From positions 62,001-126,000 of the forward strand of contig CAJJDP010000080.1 of NCBI GenBank assembly GCA_905182995.1: 64,000 nucleotides of DNA, written 5' to 3'. The position numbers were made by a program, and so were the translations under genes. The notes beneath the pieces are model-generated. The model was given only the letters and a program-made list of their open reading frames with translations. It made no database searches and was not told the DNA's origin. Shown piece by piece: positions 38,201 to 49,374 of the stretch (positions are counted from its first letter, which is position 1; the number at the start of each line of letters is the position of its first letter). The DNA is from Paramecium octaurelia (lineage: Eukaryota; Ciliophora; Oligohymenophorea; Peniculida; Parameciidae).

Positions 38201-40271
38201 GTATTAAATTATGCTAAGCCCCAACCATAGTGTATCTAATTTGATTGATAAAACTCAAAATATGATGAACACTGTTCAAAGACACAATAGCTCATTTTAA
38301 TAAGAATATTACTGTTAACAACCTGCATTTTACATTGCTGAGGCTTCAAGTAAAGAGAAGCATCCTCAATTACAGTAAGCTCAATAGTAGGATGATTTAT
38401 AATAATAATCGGAATCTAGTTTGGGTTCTATAAAAAGACCTACTTACATGAAAAAGTTTGAAATCATAGATTCATTTTATAGCAATTTCAATTTTTCATA
38501 ACAAAAGATCATGGTATTCTTTATTATATTCACCCTCGTAGTGTTTGGCATTTTTTCAGTAATAATTTTGTCTCTGCTAAGTAGTGATTTACAAACTAAA
38601 ATTAAAGAGATAGAGATGCTATCCTTCTAGGCTGACATTGTAGCTCCTTATGATCGATACCTTGCAATAAGGGCGTAGATTTATTATTATTAAGGGTTAC
38701 TTACAGCTAAGAAGATTAATTAATCGTTAACAAGTGATTTAGTAGAACCACTTTATTCTATCATAGGAGTGTGCTACAATGAATTAAAGGAAAATTCTTA
38801 TGTTTCTTTATTAGAGAGTGATCTAAAGGAATTCTTTAAGGATGTTTATACTAATACTTTTTTTATGGGCATGACTGACAAAATCATTTACTCTAGAAAT
38901 ATAACTTTTAGGGAATTTATCCATCAATTGCTCAATTATCAATATGATTTTAAAATAATTTTTGATAAAAGGATTCCAACTAAGGGTTGTCCTTGTTAAG
39001 TCTTTCAATTTTCTAATTATTTCAATCTATAGGATAATCTAGAAATTATGTCTCAAGAAATTTTACAATTTTCAAGAGACAAATGTACATAAATAATTGA
39101 TAAATGGATTACGATTTGGATTGTTTTTATAGTTGTTTGTTTTGTGTTGTCTCTTTTGATATATTATTTAAAGACTGGGATATTATTTTAGTATGATACA
39201 ATTATGGAAATTATAACACATATAACTGAGTAAAGTATAATAAAAGAGACTGAAAAACATAAAATGTTATTGAACAATTTACTGTCTTAAAATGATTATA
39301 TTAATAGTTACTAATTAGAATTATAGACTGAAGTACAATAGAATAATTAAATTAAATAAGAAAATGATGTACTGAGAAAAAATAAAAGGAAAATATTGAT
39401 TAGGGCATCGAAATTGAAATCAGTAATATTTTCCTTTGTTATATTTGTAATATTTTTAATCTACTCTTGTTTAGTTACATTTTCAACATAAAGTTTCTTG
39501 AACAAATATTAATCAACTGCTGATTTTTATAAGTTGATAGCAGATTTATCTTTCAGAAGTGGTAATATGTTTTTATATCGAGAAATGTTTATGTTATGGG
39601 GAAATCTTACTTACTTAAATAAGACCGATGGATTAAGATTGTATAATCTAATTGACATTGCATAAACTAAGATTATGGAATATGTTGATTAGGCTCCAAG
39701 GATAAATTTGGAAACACTTTTAGTTCCTGAAGATTTCTATTAATTCTTTCTTACAGTCTAAAACACTGATGTATGCAATTTTTTGGATGAGAATTACAAG
39801 CAAGTGCTTACTCCGTATTGTCTCAAATCATTTGATGGATCTTTGATGAAAGGAATGCTTCCTGCATTAACTTACATTCACCAGACCATAATTACTCAAT
39901 AGGCTATCAATAATTTCACATATAGGGCAGAGGACATTTTGTATGAAGTGGAAGGAGGGTAGGTCGCAAGTAGAGTATTTTCATTTATGAACGAAAACTT
40001 ATAGAATGGAATCATTAAAAAAACAGAGAGTTTCAATTATTAAAATTAGGTAATGTATTTAGATAATTATAAGTTATTGTCAATCTTCTTTTTAATTGCC
40101 TTAGGTTCTATTTGTTTCTTTGTTGTGAATTTCCATTATACTAATCTCAAATAACATCTCCAACTAATAAAATTTGGAGTCTTGATGATACCACAGAGTG
40201 ACATCTTGAAGAACGACTTCTTTGAAAGATATCTGAAGCAAATTGAACTGAAATTGGGTTATAAATTGTGA
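35268..40271 (+). CDS. giant multipass membrane protein, ciliate TmcB/PAS-like family (copy A)
   Basis: A single 1667-codon exon (5004 bases, TGA at 40269). The first 320 residues hold about eight hydrophobic segments. A long soluble part follows, then more membrane segments around residues 1085, 1290 and 1390 and a last one near 1625. In the soluble part, about residues 690-830, the arrangement FLKIIGRQPNDHLIQFCDILP followed by NGLLSGMTFMCLRKLGFSEED resembles a PAS-type sensor fold as described in the ciliate TmcB-like family. Function in ciliates is unknown; sensing is an inference. Its end lies 22 bases from the convergent paralog. Bases 39088-40271 fall in the duplicated assembly block. 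Confidence 0.8.
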
Positions 40272-40472
40272 TAGGAATAAAATTAATTAATAATCATATT
40301 TTTTCTGTAAATTCAAATTGACGTAAGGCTCTTTCTAAAGAATCATCACCTAGCAACACTTGAATGGGAATCAATTGCAGAGATTTTTTATACATGGTGA
40401 ATTCGGAGATCAAAAGTTTTCTGAAACAGGTCACGAAAACAATTGAAAACAACAATTAAGACAGTAAAAATA
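39088..40472. repeat. 1385-base direct repeat, copy 1
   Basis: This block is repeated at 40474-41858 with a constant offset of 1386; I saw no difference in the parts compared. It runs exactly up to the single N at 40473, as expected for two overlapping contigs placed end to end without merging. It contains the 3' end of the plus-strand giant gene and the last codons of the minus-strand one. Confidence 0.95.
40294..40472 (-). pseudogene. duplicate 3' fragment of the minus-strand giant membrane gene
   Basis: The last 59 codons plus stop of the gene at 41680-46669, cut off at the N. It has no start and is present only because of the duplicated block. It should not be counted as a gene. Confidence 0.9.
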
Positions 40473-40473
40473 N
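40473..40473. other. single unknown base marking a contig junction
   Basis: The only N in the window. It sits exactly between the two copies of the 1385-base repeat, so it is best read as a gap placeholder. Confidence 0.95.
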
Positions 40474-41858
40474 CATAAATAATTGATAAATGGATTACGA
40501 TTTGGATTGTTTTTATAGTTGTTTGTTTTGTGTTGTCTCTTTTGATATATTATTTAAAGACTGGGATATTATTTTAGTATGATACAATTATGGAAATTAT
40601 AACACATATAACTGAGTAAAGTATAATAAAAGAGACTGAAAAACATAAAATGTTATTGAACAATTTACTGTCTTAAAATGATTATATTAATAGTTACTAA
40701 TTAGAATTATAGACTGAAGTACAATAGAATAATTAAATTAAATAAGAAAATGATGTACTGAGAAAAAATAAAAGGAAAATATTGATTAGGGCATCGAAAT
40801 TGAAATCAGTAATATTTTCCTTTGTTATATTTGTAATATTTTTAATCTACTCTTGTTTAGTTACATTTTCAACATAAAGTTTCTTGAACAAATATTAATC
40901 AACTGCTGATTTTTATAAGTTGATAGCAGATTTATCTTTCAGAAGTGGTAATATGTTTTTATATCGAGAAATGTTTATGTTATGGGGAAATCTTACTTAC
41001 TTAAATAAGACCGATGGATTAAGATTGTATAATCTAATTGACATTGCATAAACTAAGATTATGGAATATGTTGATTAGGCTCCAAGGATAAATTTGGAAA
41101 CACTTTTAGTTCCTGAAGATTTCTATTAATTCTTTCTTACAGTCTAAAACACTGATGTATGCAATTTTTTGGATGAGAATTACAAGCAAGTGCTTACTCC
41201 GTATTGTCTCAAATCATTTGATGGATCTTTGATGAAAGGAATGCTTCCTGCATTAACTTACATTCACCAGACCATAATTACTCAATAGGCTATCAATAAT
41301 TTCACATATAGGGCAGAGGACATTTTGTATGAAGTGGAAGGAGGGTAGGTCGCAAGTAGAGTATTTTCATTTATGAACGAAAACTTATAGAATGGAATCA
41401 TTAAAAAAACAGAGAGTTTCAATTATTAAAATTAGGTAATGTATTTAGATAATTATAAGTTATTGTCAATCTTCTTTTTAATTGCCTTAGGTTCTATTTG
41501 TTTCTTTGTTGTGAATTTCCATTATACTAATCTCAAATAACATCTCCAACTAATAAAATTTGGAGTCTTGATGATACCACAGAGTGACATCTTGAAGAAC
41601 GACTTCTTTGAAAGATATCTGAAGCAAATTGAACTGAAATTGGGTTATAAATTGTGATAGGAATAAAATTAATTAATAATCATATTTTTTCTGTAAATTC
41701 AAATTGACGTAAGGCTCTTTCTAAAGAATCATCACCTAGCAACACTTGAATGGGAATCAATTGCAGAGATTTTTTATACATGGTGAATTCGGAGATCAAA
41801 AGTTTTCTGAAACAGGTCACGAAAACAATTGAAAACAACAATTAAGACAGTAAAAATA
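40474..41858. repeat. 1385-base direct repeat, copy 2
   Basis: Second copy of 39088-40472. Its right end continues into the intact minus-strand giant gene, so the right-hand contig starts at 40474 and the left-hand contig ends at 40472. Confidence 0.95.
40476..41657 (+). pseudogene. duplicate 3' fragment of the plus-strand giant membrane gene
   Basis: Same frame and same stop as the last 394 codons of the gene at 35268-40271, with no start. It is explained by the duplicated block rather than by a real partial gene. Confidence 0.9.
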
Positions 41859-44800
41859 GATAAGACAGGATCTAAGGATATGTTGATTTATTTTACATAC
41901 CTCATTCGTTTGATTAAAAGTTTATGTCAGTTCGATCATACCTTATTTTAACTATTCCGATACATTCTGAAAGGCTAAACAAATGACCTGAGCTCCTTCC
42001 AATTCATAAAAATGGACTTCCGCTCTCTTAGTGAAGTTGTTGATCTCCTATTAACTACGAATGGATTGAGAAATGTAATTCAAACTAGGTATCATTCCCT
42101 TCATTAAAACTCCATCCAAGGCTTATTCACAATATGGAGTAAGATTCAGGTACTTCTATTGTAGATTAAATACTTTACTGCATTTATGAAGTTACAAAGA
42201 TTTGAATTCTCTACTTGACCAACAAAATCAACATAGCTATCTGAGAATAGGTATTCATCATTTTATTGGTGTTATAAGCCATTCACATACACTTACATCA
42301 CATTCTAAGACTTCTCAACTAATCCATATAAGCGATTTAAATCTGATGAATTGAGATATGTAAAATTGGACCATCTGAAGAAGATTTCTCGGTAGACATA
42401 TATGTTCCCGCTCCGAAATCTAAGGTCTTGAACTAATCGATAAAAATCGGTTGTCTATTTATACTTTGTCAAATAGTTCTTGGTTTCTTCATGAATTATA
42501 ACTGAATATACTAAAAAGTAGATATAAATGCAAAAAAAGGCTATTATTGGAATAATTTTTTACAACTTTTGCTCACCTTTCTTTTTCGGTTTCTCTTATT
42601 TTATTGATTGGCTTTCTTTCTTCTTTCTATTTACCAATTCTTCTCTTTCTCTAAAATTGAAATCATATTTTGATAGCAAATCTTAGTTCTACTAAATCAA
42701 ACTATTCAAATGCTTCAATTTCTATATCTCCTATTCGAGCGAGTTTTTATCTGAAAAGTAAAACAAACTTAACAATTTCTCGTAAGTCCTCAATATGCTC
42801 CTCTTATAAAATAGAGTAATGAGTCCAATGCAAACAGCAATCAATTGATATATTAACCATATAACAAACCATTAATCTGCAGCAGCTGTACTTCTATTTT
42901 TTGAGTATTCCAAAATCTAATTTGTTAATTCTTCTAATTTATCTTACAAATTAAAGTAATTTGCAAATTGCATTACTTGACAAGCCTAGCCATTCGCATT
43001 TTTACGAGCATCGAACACTCGTTTGAATTGATATTGAGCATGCAATATTGCTAGCAATTCCTCTCTAAAAGACAACTCCTTTGAATATGTCACAGAATCA
43101 TTATTCCCCATGAAATAGACTGTAGCATATTGATCCGTAAAGAATGCTTATAAATGCTCATTCTGCAACACATCAAATAAATTATTTTGCAAATCAAAGT
43201 AATAAGGAGCATTGAATTAATACAGTGGATCTATCAATTTATATAAGGTTGCATTATCTATATACTTTTCTCGATATTATTGCTAATATGCTGATATTGT
43301 TACTTTAATTGATAGATACAAGTCATGAGGTGCCATAATACTGGCATGCAATGAAATCATATCTATCTCTTAAATAAACATCAGCAATTCTGATGATATC
43401 AAAGTTATTACAATTAATGCAAACGAAATGAAGAAAGCTGTTTGTAGTAAAAGTAATATGAGATATACTGACATTTTATCAAATTTCTTTTTCTTGATTA
43501 TCTTCTCAATCATTTCAAATTTCTTAAATAATTAAGATTCTTTTACTCCTCCTACTGAAGATTACTATGATTAAATTTCATCAATAACATTATGTTCGGC
43601 TGGTATTTACTTATGTGATTCATAAATTGAGGATTGTTTCATTGAGTCCATACGCATCTATTCAATATTAAAAAATTCCTATTGGATTTCTTTTTTCCTC
43701 TCTGAAAGCAGTAATCTATGACTTTATGGAAATACATTATTCTGAAATTCATCTTTCCTGTATGACACTATATTGGCAGCATCCTCCTCTTGTAATTCAT
43801 TCTATAGAAACTCTTTCATTCTGACATCAAAAATGTTAACTTTTTTTGGTTCAGCTTCATCACTCAAATTCATCAGCGATGCAAAACTATCATTAATGAA
43901 TTCAGCTTCTTAAGATTAAAGTGATGTTATGTCATTATTTTAGATGGTTTAAAATTTGGAATTTTCAGTTGGGTTTTTAGTTATTTTTGAAATAGTTGAA
44001 AATTCAATTAGTAAATATGATTATTAAGCCACATACCTTTTAGTTACAATAATGGAGACTGAATAAAATTAAACTTAATCTTCCTTTTACCATTATTTTG
44101 GATCCAAAATGTACATTCCCAAATCTACTCCTTCATTCTATACCTCTTTCAAATGCTTGTCATCCAAAAATCTCATCTCAGTATTTAATTAAAATGTATC
44201 GCTCTCTACATCTCCTTATGGAAATGAAGGTATTAAGTATTATAAATAGAGTCCATTAACTATTGTTAATACTTGGGGGAGTCCAAGGATCAGTTTTTGA
44301 TGAAATCCTATCTTCTTAAAGAAGTTCTCAGAAAATGTCAATCTCTAATTAGTTCCATATGATAATAAAAAACACTTCTAATCAGGTAGTTCTTATAGAA
44401 AAGCAGCGAATACTAGATTTTAATTGGATAAAATCTTAGTGATGTCATAGCATAAATAAACGGTCTTAAGCAATCCAGTATTTGTGGAAATAAAACTTTG
44501 ATTGAAACTCTTATAGTATCTGGATTATCCATCATTAAAGAAATTATGAATAAATGAGGGGTGCCAATTCTTCATAAAACGAGGCAATAGTTAAAAAAAA
44601 TGGATATCCTTACTTGATGCTTTGCCAATCAATTTCAAAAAGTATGAGGACACCTATTCTATATGGAAATCGTCCAATTCTCCCTTAATTGAGAGTATGG
44701 CATAGGCAGTTTGATCAACTTGAATATCATAATTAGTGATTTTCTTATTCCTAAACATTTTGTCATCCTGCATCGATGTAAGTGTTGATGTTTTATTGGC

Positions 44801-46669
44801 TTCGTAGTAATTGTTTAATAATTCGCATTGAAAGAAGCATATACATCTTTAGATACTGGAACATGGGTATGCTGCATATATTTATTTGAGTAATTTCTTC
44901 ACTTTATTAAGTTTAAAGCATATTTCTTTGGTACACTTTCCCAATAAATTTAAATTTTACTTCTCATCCTTTATTATTTTGTAATAAAACTCGATTTTAT
45001 CATTTATAGCTTCTATAGTCTATTACTGTATTTATTTTAGAGACTAATCATAAGTGAGAAATGATTGAATAAAATCTGTTACCATTAGTTATTAATAAGC
45101 ATGCATTGATGTGCCAAGATATGATTTTAGTTTAGACTTGGCTAAATACAGAATATAGTTTATTCTGCATTAATCAATCAAACTGATCTGGATTTTCAAT
45201 CTAATAAATTATGTCTGATGTTCATCAGATTTATCTTTCTTAGTTGATGTTTCATTACAGGATTCATCATAAGCAATTTTTTTTTATATTTCCTTTCTTA
45301 TAACGAAGTTTTGATTATTTGTTTGGCAATTCAACAATTACGTCAGATTTTTAATGGAATCTGTTATCCAACCAAAGTCATATAGCAATAAGGTTTGTAC
45401 GACTATTAATTAATTGTACTAATGGCTTTTTTGGGCTTCTTTGGAATGGAGTATAAATGAAATTTTGTTGAAAATAAATTACTTTAAAATAGCTTAGGTA
45501 ATGGCATTTGCCTATGAAATTTCAGAGATGAATATTTTATTTGAACAAATGCATAATGGATTATGACATACCTTCCGATGAGATTTATTGATTAAGGATG
45601 ATTTTAGGGGAATCATTTATTTCTCTATATCACACTAATTCAGGATAAGTTTCAATTGATAGACAAGTTTATTGAGATTTGGTTCTTCTTTGAAGATATT
45701 TACAAAGGCCTCGTAATGAAGTTTAGTATCAACTGAGATTAATCCATAATATATTATAGGCAGCAACAACAATGGAATTATTAAGTATTCAAACATTTAC
45801 CTTGATTCTATTGATTTACCTAAATAGTAAAAGCTTAGAACAAATTTGAGTGAACAAGTGAAATATAATACTTGCCGTGATTCTTTGAAGATGTAGGTTT
45901 AAAATAAAAATTAATTTACTAATAATGACAGCACCTCCAATAGCAATAGTACAATGTTGCACAACCTCACACTGCTTTGGTTCTGTAAAATACAATAGAT
46001 AATAATTTGCAATTGCTGGAAAAGATAGGCTAGATAAGTGAATAGGGTAGTTTATGAGACATCCAGATAATTGTGCTTAAAGGTTAGAGATGTACTGGAG
46101 ATAGTATATGTGATTAAATAATCAGCCTACCAAAGTATGTATGTCAGTAAGGATAAAAATAGATGAACGTATTCCTATCCATCTTAAATACAAAAAGCAA
46201 AGCTAATTATACAGAGGGTTGAAAATATTAAGTGCAATATTGTCATTGAAAATTATGTATATATTGCCAGTATCATCAATGAAATTCTCAAAGGAGAACA
46301 CTCTTCCATCTTCTAAAATTACCGCTCACGTTCCTTTATTCGATATAGCATATAAGTAATGGTAAATTACCATGCTTTTTGAATTGTAAATGTCACCAAA
46401 ACTACTAAATATACTCTCGTAAATGCAATGTCATAATCTAAAAGGAGCACGTCTTATCTGAATATTAATAAGGTAATTAGATGCAAAAAAGAATAATCAG
46501 GATTCCACTCTCCTAATCCATTTTCAATTATCATAAAAAGTGGTTGCATGAGCATAATTAATTACATTAGTAATGATAACCATTTGGATGTGAATGCCTA
46601 ATGCTTCAAAATAATCATCATCTAGATCCATTATTACGTGAAACTAGTTTAATTTTAATTATATATCAT
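41680..46669 (-). CDS. giant multipass membrane protein, ciliate TmcB/PAS-like family (copy B)
   Basis: Two introns (42156-42178, 23 nt; 41872-41900, 29 nt) give 1645 residues. It is a diverged paralog of copy A along its whole length. Compare LTPYCEQALDGVLMKGMIP here with LTPYCLKSFDGSLMKGMLP in copy A, and FGSGN/RSGNIYVYRE with RSGNMFLYRE. The order is the same: several N-terminal membrane segments, a soluble middle with a PAS-like part (YFLKLIGKASSKDIHFFQLLP; TFSENFFKKIGFHQ), a basic linker and four late membrane segments. The start is the first ATG after an in-frame TGA. The only two introns lie in the part near the C-terminus, which copy A lacks. Function unknown. Confidence 0.8.
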
Positions 46670-47029
46670 ATTTAATCAATAATTCAAAGGCCATTTTTCA
46701 TTTATGACACTCATTAATCCTACTTAGGAATCAAAGCTAAATATGGAATCAATTAAGATTCTTGAATTAAACATCAAAGATTATCGAAATTTCTCAGACT
46801 TTAGTATGTTCCCCAATTATCATATTTAGAATAAAATAATTCTGTCAATTATAATAATTAGTTTATTTATTTCTTGAAAACCATAATAGATTTCTGAATT
46901 AATTTTTAAATAATTGATAATGGAGGCTTAATTATGAGGAAACTAATCAACCAGGAATAATATATTTAGATTATTATAGTCTCTATTTTAAAACTACAGA
47001 CTTAATTATAAAACATTTAATCAATTTAG
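46670..47029. other. promoter spacer between two minus-strand genes
   Basis: About 360 AT-rich bases. It contains a plus-strand ORF of 45 codons from 46743 (MESIKILELNIKDYRNF) with a hydrophobic end; probably chance. It holds the promoter of the giant gene at 41680-46669. Confidence 0.45.
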
Positions 47030-48984
47030 TCAATTAAATTTGCATAGATAGGCTGTTTGCACACATTCACAGAACATCCGAGCTTAATTAGATTATTAGT
47101 TCAAACTAGTCAATGGATCTCTAAAACGATGACGATCGATTTGTTTATTAGTCAATGTTAATTCAATAACAGCTTTGCATTCATTACCCCTTAAGATTGG
47201 ATAAACATACACTGGAGCAAGTGTATACATATCAATCAATTGATTATAATGTACTTATTTTGTGAGATTGGAAAAGAAGGCAGGTTTTTAATCTTATGCA
47301 ATCTGACCACAAACTCCTGCAATGCAGCTAATAGATTATAAACCTTAACGATTATATTTGAACATTTGATTATTTTCTATAAAGATAATTTCACAAGTTG
47401 AAATTTGTAAGAGTTTAGATTGCATTTCCTTTACTGAGATTGTGAATTATAGCTTGTCATTTGACTACATCAAACATAAGAATTGACCTATTAGAATGTC
47501 TTTTTGTTTGGCCACATTTTGCAAGACAATTTCATTTTCAATTTTTTACACAACAATTTTTACAAAAGTACCTAATAAAGAAGTAAAGTATTGGATATCT
47601 GAATAAGAGTTATTTTGTGTAGGTTGGAACACTTCAAGAAGGCCAGCAGGTAGTACAGTGTCTGTAATTAAGGGATATAGGTAAGTGTTCTCTTGATAAA
47701 TGTCATCTCCCTTGCTATCCTGATATAGGAGGTGTCTTTGTGCAGTGAGTTCTAATGTTAAAGAATTCTATTACTATTGACAGCTTCTCGTTATTCTAAG
47801 CAATCTTTAAATGACCCTTTAGAGCAGATGATTTTTTAGGACTGTCCTTCCTATATTGTTTCAAAAAACCCAGTCCAATAATCTCTAAGCCAAAGTGTTA
47901 GTCTTTATACTCTTAAGAACTAGGACATGTTTTAGATGAAGGAATATAAATCTGGATATGTTCTAGTGATAATTTAGTAGTTTAAATACTTAATGACTAT
48001 CAAATCAGTCAATTTAATTATGAAATTGTTATGCTGTTAACTGAACTCGCGATAATTCACCATATGATTGAATAGCCAAATTAAATGGATTTTCTTTTGA
48101 TCCTAAGGTATAAGATTGAAGTGGGAGCCAAATTATTCTGGAGTTTATTCAAGTGATGTTGATATGAATTATTTGCATTCTATATTTTGGAAGATGTGCC
48201 TGAAGATGAAGTTAGTTGGGATTTCAGTGAAAGTGATGACCATTTTATCTTGATCAATGAACTCAGATTCTGTTTGGTGTCTTTGAGCTGCAACGATTCG
48301 ATTGGTGAGTCGATTTAATTTATGATTAAGATTACTATTATTAATTTAGAGTCTACGATTGATAATTATATAATACTTCTGTAAATCCTTTTGTTTTTGA
48401 ATGGCTTCCATTTTGTAATGCTCATTTTCATGGAGAGTGTCTAAGAGTGTGGTTTTAATTTGATCTTTTTGGAAGATGATATTGGATTCCAGAATAATTT
48501 AGATTCGTTGTTCAGATCTTTTAAGTTTTTTAGTTAATTCTTCGTTTTACTTCTGTTCAATTTAAATTTTTCTTTATAAATTAAGTTTTTCTTCATCATA
48601 AAACTTTAATTTCTCCATTAGTGTTTGATTGTCTTTTTATAATTTAGTAATAGTAGAGTATAATTTGATTTGTTAAGCTCTGAATTAAGCTAATTCGGTT
48701 TTGATCTTTTCATATTCTCTTTGTAATTGATGATGCTGAATTTCATTGAATGAGACTTTAGATAAGGTTTGAGCCATTCCTTACAGAGAATCATTGACTT
48801 GAGGCAAGTCCTTTTGTTTGAATTTAGAAAAGAATGTAATTTTGGATTGTAGTTACTCATCAACATTGCTATTCAATCTCTAATGGAGAGTCTACAATAA
48901 GAGTAAATAAAGGATTTACAAAATTGAGATCAGTGCTGTTGTTATTTTTATGATGACTGCGATCAGTAGAACATTATCCAGCAT
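47030..48984 (-). CDS. membrane-anchored coiled-coil protein with GAF-like C-terminal domain
   Basis: One 23-nt intron near 47765 gives 643 residues. The N-terminus is hydrophobic (MLDNVLLIAVIIKITTAL and on to about residue 32) and looks like a membrane anchor. Residues about 60-225 form a coiled coil. The last 250 residues show a GAF-like layout: a helix after VAKQKDILIGQFLC, then SISCIAGVCGQIAQ (the G-x-x-G-x-x-A block), HYNQLIDMYTLAPVYVYP and KAVIELT at the end strand. GAF domains bind small ligands such as cyclic nucleotides. No catalytic domain is attached. It lies upstream of, and on the same strand as, a PAS-like giant membrane protein. Ligand and role are unknown. Confidence 0.7.
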
Positions 48985-49374
48985 CCAAACGATCCAATCT
49001 CTTTTTTGACATAAAATTAATAAAATATTTCACTAATTGACAATAGTTATATAAAATGATTTCGTATATTAAATGAAAGACTCGATTTGACTACCAATAA
49101 CATTCTTTTCTTTTAATTTACTTCAACCATTGATATTATTATAATACCTTCTAATCAGACAGGCATTATACACCTCTAAAGATGGTGCAACTGATTGCAC
49201 ATAATCAACAGATTTGACTGCAACTCACAATTTAAAGGAAATAATTGAGTATATTAATCAACATTAATCACATATCAATTAAATACTTTGTAAAGAGAGT
49301 CAAATCTTTAGATCTCATTGATATTTAACAATACTCTGGGATGGTGATGTCTTTATGGTAATAACTAGTAGAGA
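48985..49374. other. divergent spacer, right part probably coding (5' exons of the PI 4-kinase)
   Basis: The left 100 bases are AT-rich spacer between divergent genes. From 49091 an open plus-strand frame of strongly protein-like composition runs on (see the entry 49091-49367). Confidence 0.5.
49091..49367 (+). CDS. candidate 5' exons of the phosphatidylinositol 4-kinase gene
   Basis: The open frame 49091-49289 reads SKDGATDCTQSTDLTA and NLKEIIEYINQHQSH. Removing a 22-nt intron (49290-49311) and a 19-nt intron (49368-49386) joins it in frame to the kinase ORF at 49387. In that model the ATG at 49375 would lie inside the second intron and could not be the start. I found no ATG in this frame after the TGA at 49088, so the real first exon is unresolved. 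Confidence 0.45.

Noticed and set aside
40476-41657. A second, truncated gene copy of the giant membrane protein
   Set aside because: It is part of the duplicated block next to the N and has no start; best explained by assembly.
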